NCBI GenBank assembly: GCA_018136815.1
Contig: CM030939.1
Location: 3,403,419 to 3,467,418, forward strand
Direction of reading: 5' to 3'
From: Isochrysis galbana
Lineage: Eukaryota; Haptophyta; Isochrysidales; Isochrysidaceae
Length of the DNA stretch: 64,000 bases
Shown here piece after piece: positions 43,348 through 51,200 of the stretch (position 1 is the first letter of the stretch; each line of letters begins with the position of its first letter). The position numbers and the translations under genes were made by a program. The notes below the pieces were generated by a model that worked only from the letters and a program-made list of their open reading frames with translations, was not told where the DNA came from and did not search any database.

Positions 43348-44100
43348 TCAGGAGGATGCGCGCCGTGCGCGCGGGGAGGGGGGGGGGGGGGGCTTGAGGC
43401 GCTCCATTGTACACAGCCCAGAGTGAGGCGCCGGCGAGTGAGAAGCATGAGCAAGGCTGAGATGCGCAATGCAGGCTTGGCAATGCGTGTGAGTCCCTGC
43501 GGATAGCGCGGACGCCACGGACGGTGCGGGTGAATGGCCACAGCTCCGTGCTCCACTCCTCGTGAGCGCGAGCACATGCCACCAATGTCGCTCCTGTTAG
43601 TCCAAGGGTTTGGGGTAACAGCCGGCGCTCACTGAGGGGCGATCGCATTTGGAGCCTCTCGAGCATCGGAGACGGGCACCCCTAGGCGAGAATGTAGCGC
43701 GTACAGAGCTCGGGCAGTGTGCGAGGACCCTGCCCCGCTCCTTGGCACAATGCCGCATGGTGCGTGGCAGGTAGAAGTGCCACGATATACGAGGCCGGAA
43801 TCGGAGCCACCCTATTGCGTCGGTCCACACCTCTCAATGGAGCATCACGGCATGCTAGTACGAGTAGTGGTATTGCAGATGGCGGTGGAGACACGCGGTA
43901 GCAATCTTGCGCGTTTTCCTCCATGGCCTAGCTTTGTGTGCACAGGTGGCGAGGCGTGCATGCATGCAGCATAGGGCTGTTGTTAGTGGTTGGTGATCAG
44001 TCGTGGGCGGCACTGAGCGTCGGCTAGCGCCATAATTGACCCCCTAGTGTTGTCATAGTCCTCCTGTGGCAATCAGTGTTGGTGTGGTATTAGTACGGCG
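43348..44100. other. Spacer with weak minus-strand coding signal
   Basis: Minus frames 43666-43319 and 43924-43682 look somewhat protein-like (RLLPQTLGLTGATLVACARA and SAIPLLVLACRDAPLRGVDR) but have no start, splice model or motif. A G16 run lies at 43378-43393. Confidence 0.35.
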
Positions 44101-44460
44101 CATGGCTCGGCTAGAACTGCCCAAGCGGGCATGGGCAGACAGCCGAAGAAAAGGATAGGCATGAACAACATATATCCCTTATTCTTCTTTATTCACACTA
44201 AGTCTAAGTCAAGACGAAGAGCTAGCACCCAGCGCAGAGCACTCCTCAAGATAGCCACCAAGGTGGGGGTGGCACACATCGTCGAGGAACCTGGAACGAA
44301 ACACACCTGAGACGCGAGTCTAGCGGACACCCGACGCACAAACAGAACACAACAACGGAACCCGCCCCCCGGGCACGAAGAACAACAAACCCACGCACCC
44401 AGCGACAACCGCACAGATTAGACATCAAAATGGCCTGGGCCCGGAACCCACACTCTAAAC
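44101..44460 (+). mobile_element. LINE 3' scrap
   Basis: AGAACTGCCCAAGCGGGCAT and AAGAAAAGGATAGGCATGAA, and later GAAGAGCTAGCACCCAGCG and GTCGAGGAACC, follow 12285-12450 of the LINE. The untranslated part with GGAACCCACACTCTAAACCA also matches. It is broken by indels and cut at 44460 by an AT-rich stretch. Confidence 0.75.
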
Positions 44461-44684
44461 CAATACTACTACTAATAATAATATTAAAACATTAAAATAA
44501 TTAATGTTATATCCTAGCCAACCCCACTAGCTAATTGGACACAACTTTTCCGTCCCGGAATCCGGAATCCCGCCATGCCTGACGAGCCAGGTGTCCGAGT
44601 GCTACCGGGGGGAGGGGGCACTGCCCCCTCCCCTCGATATTTGTCCTCCCCCCAGTGCACGCACCGACCCCGCGCACCCCAGCA

Positions 44685-44887
44685 CCAGCACGTCCTCTCC
44701 TCGAGTCCACGCTGGGGGAAAAACCCTTTCGGGTAAAAGCAACGCGGGGGGGGGGGGGGGGGGGCACTCGTGAATAGGGGCCCAGGAGCGCTAATCTCTC
44801 CTCGCCGAAGCGAGTGGCCGCGGCGAGCCGCGGCCCTTCCCTCCTGGCTCTGGCGCCCCCGTCTTCTCTTACCCAAACGGGGCGAGA
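44685..44887 (+). repeat. ~200-bp dispersed repeat, copy 2
   Basis: Partner of 25893-26095. The G-run is 18 bases here against 13 in copy 1, while the rest is almost unchanged. Confidence 0.8.
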
Positions 44888-45320
44888 ATAAATAAATAAA
44901 CCTTTTAATAGTCTCACCGCACACGCGGCCGTGGACCCTCTACTTTCTACTCACGTAGGGAAACTTTCTACACCCCCACTCCCCCGGCCCTTCTCCCCCG
45001 CCATAAGGCGACTCCCCCCGTGCACTACTAGGTGGATAGGGGTGAAGGGCTTAGATATGGTCCGGTGGCCCGCGCCCCCCCCCGGTGATCATTCCCCCCC
45101 TTCCTCCTGTGTCTCCGAGTGGGCGGCGGTCTCAGCCCCGACTTATCCTGTAAACAGGTGCGGGACTTACCTATTTTTCGGTGAGCGGAGCTCTCGCTCC
45201 GCCCACCCCCTTCTCCGCGCTCTCTCTCCCCTCTCCTGCGGCACGCGCGATGGCGCGCCTGCGGCAGGCCTCCAGCTGCCCCTGGCGACCCCTGGAGGCT
45301 CTTGGAGGCTGGCGCCGCAG
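44888..45320. other. Spacer, no gene recognised
   Basis: An AATAAATAAATAAACC tract at 44886-44903, then C-rich sequence. An upstream exon of the broken gene could lie here. Confidence 0.35.
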
Positions 45321-46084
45321 GCCCGGTACATGGCGAACGCGAGCCGAGCGGCGGCGTACCTGTTCCGCGCGCGCGGTCCGCCGTCGGTGCTGGTGCATGC
45401 CGGCGTTTGCGCACGTGGACGACGAGTCGTGGCGGACCGCGCACACCGAGGCCAGCCGGCTGGTGTCGTCGGTGGAGGCGCCGCTGGAGGCGGTGCTGCT
45501 GCGGCTGCACGAGTGGCGGGCGCGCGCCTCGACGTGGGTGGAGGCGCTGTCGGCGGAGGGTCTGGTGCGCGTGCTGGAGCTGGTGCTGTGCGAGCGGGCG
45601 CTCCGGCTGCGCGCGATCGACCAGCGCGTGATCGAGCGGAGCCTGCCGGAGCAGTTCCACCACCTCGGCCTGTCGCGCGGGATCCTCGACGCCGGCGCGG
45701 GCCCCCTGAGCGGCTACGTGTCGCGCGTGGGCGCCGAGTGGGAGGCGCGCGTGCGCTCGTCGAGCACGCTGGCGAAGGCGCACGCGGGGCTGGTGCGGAC
45801 GGCGCTGGCGGCCCTCGCCCTGTGGCCTGTGGGGCCATTCGATGGGCCCGGTCCGTTTGGTGGGCGCGGAGCGGCGCCGGCTGTGCACGCACTGGATGCA
45901 CGAGCGTCCGCGGCGCGGCAACTTTGCCGGGCAGCTGCCCGTGCCGGAGACGCACCTGAAGCTGGTGGTGGGCTTCGGGTACCACCGTCGGTGGCAAGGG
46001 ATGCCGGAGGGCGTGCGGTTCCTGCCCCACGGGATGCGCGAGGACGGCGGGTACGGGCTGACGCTGGACGTGCACCTGCAGTAA
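45321..46084 (+). pseudogene. Broken gene of unknown function (two frame changes)
   Basis: Protein-like sequence runs in three frames. It starts after a CAG acceptor-like site with YMANASRAAAYLFRARGPPS, changes frame near 45395-45412, continues with HVDDESWRTAHTEASRLVSS and ALRLRAIDQRVIERSLPEQF, changes frame again near 45820-45845, and ends with PETHLKLVVGFGYHRRWQGM...GYGLTLDVHLQ and TAA. The GC-rich codon style is uniform, so it was once one protein of about 250 residues. No splice sites explain the changes well. I do not recognise a family. Sequencing errors in G/C-rich DNA are the main alternative to decay. Mobile-element repeats flank it. Confidence 0.5.
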
Positions 46085-46284
46085 GAGCCTTCTCTCTCTG
46101 GTAGGTCGATGAGAGGAGGGGGGGGGGGGGAGAGAGGGGGAGGGGACCCGGGGGGGGAGAGAGACCAATAGACATACCAGTTGTTTATGTTAATGTTCTC
46201 GCCATATACGGTAATAATTCCCCGGTCCCAGGGGGTGTCCCCATGGTTCCCGACCGCCCTCCGCGCCCAGAGTTCCCCCGCGGA

Positions 46285-46700
46285 AAGAGTGAACGCACGG
46301 CGTGCACCTTCCTGGAAGTTGCTATGCGCACGCACGGCGCCCCCGCGGGGGGGTCGATGCACATCGCGCCGTGCCCACGCACGGCGTGCACGATGTGATT
46401 GCAAGTCATCACACGCGCTGCGTAAAGAAACATATCTTACATGGCTTGTTTACGTGGTTGTGGGCCTTAGGGGGTACGCAGAGGGAAAAATTGACGTGCG
46501 CACGCACGGCGTATCCGCGGGGGGACCGATGCACATCGCGCCGTGCCCATGCACGGCGTGCACGATGTGATTGCAAGTCATCACAAGTGCTCCACGTGAA
46601 ATATCTCTGAAAATGAGTGTTTATGTAGTTGTCGGCCTTTAGAGGAGACACAGGGGAAAAGCTCTGACACGGCGTCTCCCTCGGGGGGAACATGCACCGC
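46285..46700 (+). repeat. ~175-bp tandem satellite with strong hairpin, about 2.5 units
   Basis: Units start near 46325, 46495 and (degenerate) 46665. The shared core is GCGCACGCACGGCG, a CCGCGGGGGG stretch, GATGCACATCGCGCCGTGCC, CA(C/T)GCACGGCGTGCACGATG and TGATTGCAAGTCATCACA. The part CACATCGCGCCGTGC / GCACGGCGTGCACGATGTG folds into a long hairpin in both full units, at about 46360-46400 and 46530-46572. Confidence 0.7.
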
Positions 46701-46849
46701 GGGGGGAAGCAGAGAAAAAAAGTTGTTATGCTAGTCTGCATTTAATTTTACGGTGTGTGCGAAAAGTTTTTTTTGTGTCCGCTTAGCGTTTTCGTACATA
46801 ACGTTAAAATACTGCTCCATGTACAAATGTGGACATTCGATCGCTCAAA

Positions 46850-47196
46850 TCGACTGATGTCCCACAATTGACGGAACGACACTTAGAGGGGAAATCACTA
46901 GGGGGTAGCCTCCTGGCGGCGTGCCCTCCCGGGCGAACATCCACTTGGCACTCTGGTCGTCCCCTACGAGGAGCAGCGCCCCCGCCCCCGCCAGCTCGGA
47001 GGGGTTCGCCGACAAGAGCGCCCTGCGTGTGTCAAGAAGTGTGATCGTTGCGTATTCCGGGGCCGAGAAATCGTTCAGGGGGTGGGCGCCTCGGTGTTCC
47101 TCGAGCGCGGGCGGTGACGGTATCAGGACGAAGTCGGTAGTGTCAGCGCCTGGAGGCGTCGGGGCAGCGAGGGGCGCGGTGGACTTGTGGACATGG
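46850..47196 (-). pseudogene. Coding-like fragment interrupted by a transposon
   Basis: The minus strand is open for about 116 codons without a Met start: ADTTDFVLIPSPPALEEHRG, then APEYATITLLDTRRALLSAN, LLLVGDDQSAKWMFAREGTP and a TGA stop at 46850. The composition is protein-like. The frame is interrupted exactly at its upstream side by the 47197-47727 element. Across the insertion it could continue to about 47760. No family is recognised. Confidence 0.45.
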
Positions 47197-47727
47197 TAAC
47201 CCCTGACAGAAAGATGGTTGAGAATCAGGGATAGCTTGTTTTCAAAGATGGGTGATATTTACAGCAAAGCTTGCTCAAAAGCTTGGTCCATAGATGGTCG
47301 ATTTTGGAGTCCACCAAAGCTCGATAGAAAGCTTGTTCCCAAAAAAGTGCTCTGGGTCCCTATCCCTATCCCTCCCCCCCCCTCCCGCTGTGAGTTGTGA
47401 GTTCGGTGGCTCGGGGATATGTGTGTGTGGCAAGGGACAAGGGATAAGGGAGTGGGCTAATTGCAGCACGTCTTGTTGTGTGTAAGTATTCAACACTTTA
47501 TACATTTATCAATGAGAGATAGCAACGGTCGGCCGGCGAGCTATACCGCCGTCCGTATGTGCTGCGCGCGCCGCGCGCCTATAGCCTATAGCAGCGCTCG
47601 GGCGCTGCGCGCCCGAACAGCTTGGTCATAGATGGTTGGCCACATCAGCAAAGCTTGCCATCTAGATTGAGATGGTTTGCATCAGCAAAGCTTGCAACAA
47701 TAGATGGCATCTTTTTGTCAGGGGTTA
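47197..47727. mobile_element. Non-autonomous DNA transposon (MITE) with 8-bp target duplication
   Basis: 531 bp. The terminal inverted repeats TAACCCCTGACAGAAAGATG and CATCTTTTTGTCAGGGGTTA differ at one position. GGACATGG is duplicated exactly on both sides (47189-47196 and 47728-47735). An 8-bp duplication is typical of hAT and a few other superfamilies. No transposase is encoded. Inside, AGCTTGGTC(C)ATAGATGGT recurs near both ends, forming subterminal repeats. Confidence 0.9.
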
Positions 47728-47735
47728 GGACATGG

Positions 47736-48069
47736 TTGATGGTTGATGACGGAGAGATGGTGACAGGGTGTACTGGTGCGGGCGAGCGGGCGCGTGAGCG
47801 GCGGGGAAAAGGGGGGAGCGCTCCCCCCCCGCGGGCGGCGGGGCTTTTCTTTTCCCCGGTACACTGCACACTGCGCCCTTAGCTACTCCGTTGCGGTTCC
47901 TGTCGCTAAACTAAAGCCTGCTTATTATAACCAGAAAAAGGATAAAAACAGGCCCAATCTTCGGTGCGAGCGCCTTGTACTTGTGATCGCGCGCGGCCTG
48001 GCGTCTGGCGTGTCCCCCCCCCCCCCCCCGCCGCCGCCGCCCCCGTCGTCGCGTGGCGAGTTGTCTTTT

Positions 48070-48101
<32 letters not shown>

Positions 48102-48251
48102 CTCCATTTCTCGTTGGCGCGCAGGCCGACGACGATCTCGACTCGCCGAGCGCGAGCGCCAAGAGAGAGAGAGAGAGAGGGAGGGAGGGAGAGGGAGAGA
48201 GGGGGGGGAGAGAGAGAGGAAGGAGGGGAGGGGAGGGGAGAGGGTAAGAGC
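47736..48251. promoter_or_regulatory. Upstream region of the large repeat protein, poly-C tracts
   Basis: C-runs at 48014-48028 and 48073-48101, then GA-rich sequence (48163-48243), lead to the start at 48252. The frame is open back to 47964 but only through these low-complexity tracts. ACAGGCCCAATC and an AT-rich step near 47925 are the only ordinary sequence. Confidence 0.35.
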
Positions 48252-51200
48252 ATGGGCCGCCTCTCTCCCGCGCTGCGACGGAGATGGGCGGGGAGCGCTG
48301 CGCCGGGCGGGCTGAACCTCGCGCCCATCTGCCGACTGCGCGGCGGCTCAGCAGCTCTCCCCACTGAGGCGCTACTCGGAGCAGGCCTCCCAGTAGGCCT
48401 CGCAGCTGCTGCGCTGCTGCTCACGCTCGGCCGCCGCCGCTCTTCGCGCCCGCTGCCCGCGCCGCCCACACCGGCCGCGCTCGGTCGACTCGCGCTCGTC
48501 ACACTGCTTGCCGCCGCAGCGCTCGGCCTCGCCCTTCTCTTGCGCGAGAATGGCTTTGGAGCGCTAAGCTCGGCTAGCTGCGTTGGAATCGGTGCGTTGG
48601 TGGGTGCCTCCACCTACGGGCTCGACACGGGCGCCGCCGGCGGCGTGCTCGCACTGTCGCTGCTGCTCCCCACACTCTTTGCTATTATGGGCACGCCGGC
48701 CACCGCTGCGGCACGTGCAGCGGTAACTGCCGCCGCTCCGACTGCAGTGGCATCACATCGCCGGAACGCCCCGTCAGGGCGCGGCAGTCCGCGCCCAGCG
48801 CGTCGCTCGCCGGCGCGGCCAGAGTCGCAGGCGACGGTCTCACCCTCGGCGGCAGACGCGATGATGTGTCGCGCGGGACTCTCTGTCAGCGCCTTGGCAG
48901 CCTTGCCAATGGGCATGGCAGTCTCTCACGCGCTGGCGTGCATTATTTCGCCCGCAATTGAGGGCACCCGCTCTGTGAGGCGGAATGCCGACGCTATGGG
49001 CACGCTGCTTCCTCTGGTCGCTGCGCTTGCGAGCGCCACCTCGCCCGCCGAGCTCGCCCTTGTTGTTTGGTTGGGCTCGTCGCTTGTGTTCGCGCGTGCT
49101 GCCGCCGTCGCTGCACTCGGTGAACGCTGGCGGGCCGCCGGCGTGGTTGCCGGAGTGCTACTCGCTGCTATTAGTGCCGCTTTACTCCTGCCGACAACCG
49201 CTGGCTGCGGTGTTGCCGGGTGCGCCGCTCTGGCAATGGTGGTGGCGGTCTCACTTCCCACGCCAGCGGCGCTTCCAGACGACGCCCCTTACCGAAGAGG
49301 CCCCTCCGTCCAAGCCATTGCTCATTATCTCCTAGCGGCTGCACTCGGCGCCGCCGCTACGTTATTGGCGGGAGGTGTAGGGGCAGGTGTGACCGCGGCA
49401 GCGCTCGCCTGCTTCTGTGAGACCACGCCTCACGGCGCCTCTACCATGACCGTCCTCGCGATTGCACTTTCGCTCGCCTCGCCAGCGCAGGTGCTCGCAT
49501 CCCCCGTAATGGCAGCAAGTGGGGCGGCAGCGGGCGCTATGCTGGGGTGCACCACTGCGCTGACGCCTCGCACCGTCTCCGAGTGGCTTGCTGCGCTGCT
49601 GTGCGGTGGTAAAGGAGCCAATGCGGCGAGCGCCACCGTCCTCGCGTTGGTCTTCCTCGCCGCAGCTGCTGCATCCGCGCCGGCCATCGCGCTTTCCTCC
49701 GCGCTCGCCACCGGATGGGCGACGCATGGCGCTTGTTCCATCGTTGTAGCGCGCGGGTTGCCTGCAGGCTGCATTGGCGAGGTCAAGCTTGCGCTTACAC
49801 TCCCCGTGCTCGGTTCGCTCTCGATGTGCGTGCACGGCCCTCGTGTGTGTAAGGCACCAGTGCGCCACGTGCCCCGTGCTGCCGCTGCCCTCGCCACCGG
49901 GGCGCTACTACTTGGCAGCGTAGCTGTCGCGCTGCAGAACCGCGCCGTAGCGCCTGGACCCATGACACTTGCGGCGGCTGAGGCGGAAGCCGGACGGGCA
50001 CCAACGCCGCTAGCTTCGGCTGACAGATATGTGTCTCCTCCGGCTTTGGCTGTGCCGTCCTTCGACGCAGTCGCTCCAGTTCATTCAGCCGATGCCACCA
50101 ACGCAAATCTTATGGCGTCTGCCTTCGACGGTGTCATTGCCAAAGGATCTGCTGACATCGGCGCTACGGACGCGACAACATCTCACACCACTTCGTCACC
50201 TCAGCGAGAGCCTTCCGAGGCGGTGGGCGTAGCCAAAGCGGAGGCGGCCAAGGTGGATGATCCAGCCATCGAGGACGCGAGGGTTATGGCGAAAATGAGG
50301 GCCGCGGTGGCGGAGGCGAGGACCGTAGCAGAGGCGGAGGCGAGGGCCACGGCGGAGCAGGCGGAGGAGGCGGAGGCGAGGGCTGCGGCGGAGGAAGTGG
50401 CGAAAGTTGCGGCGGGGGAGGCGGAGGCACGGACCGCAGAGGAGGCGGGGGCGCGGGCCGTAGAGCAAGCGGAAGAGGATGAGGCGAGACGGTCATTGGA
50501 AGCCAGCGCCAAGACCGAAGCAGACGTGAGGATTGATGCAGCGGAACAGCCTCGGAAGCGGGCGAGGCGAGAAGCGGTGGGCAAGGCACAGAGATGGGAA
50601 GCCGACGAGCCGAATCGTCAGACCTCTAGCGAGAGTGATGATTGGGACAGTGCTATGGCGCAAGAGACGAGCGAGGGTGGTCGTTGGAAAAGCGATGAGG
50701 CCGCGGATAATAAGAACGAGGAGTACGATGAGGAGGAGTACAATGACGAGGAGTACGACGACAAGTACGACGACGAGGAGTACGATGACGAGGATTACGA
50801 CGTCGGCGAATACGACGACGGCGAGTACGACGACGGCGAGTACGACGACGACGAGTACGACGGCGAGTACGACGACGGCGAGTACGACGACGGCGAGTAC
50901 GACGACGGCGAGTACGACGGCGACGAGTACGACGGCGAGTACGACGACGAGTATGCTGAAGAGGAGTATGACGACGGCGACTATGATGGCGACGACTACG
51001 ACGGCGATGACTACGAAGGCGAGGATGACGGCAATGAGAGCGGTTCCAAAGACTCCGACGACGAGGGTGGCATTGACGGGATGCGGGAGGCTTCGGGATG
51101 GACTCGACACTCAAGGGCGAAAAAGAATTCCGACGAGGAAGCTGCCAAGACGAAGGTTGCAATGGAGCGGGCGGGCACCGAAAAGACCACTTTCGAATCA

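Noticed and set aside
47964-48251. Upstream extension of the large repeat protein
   Set aside because: It would translate poly-C and GA repeats into Pro and Arg/Glu runs; the Met at 48252 begins normal sequence.
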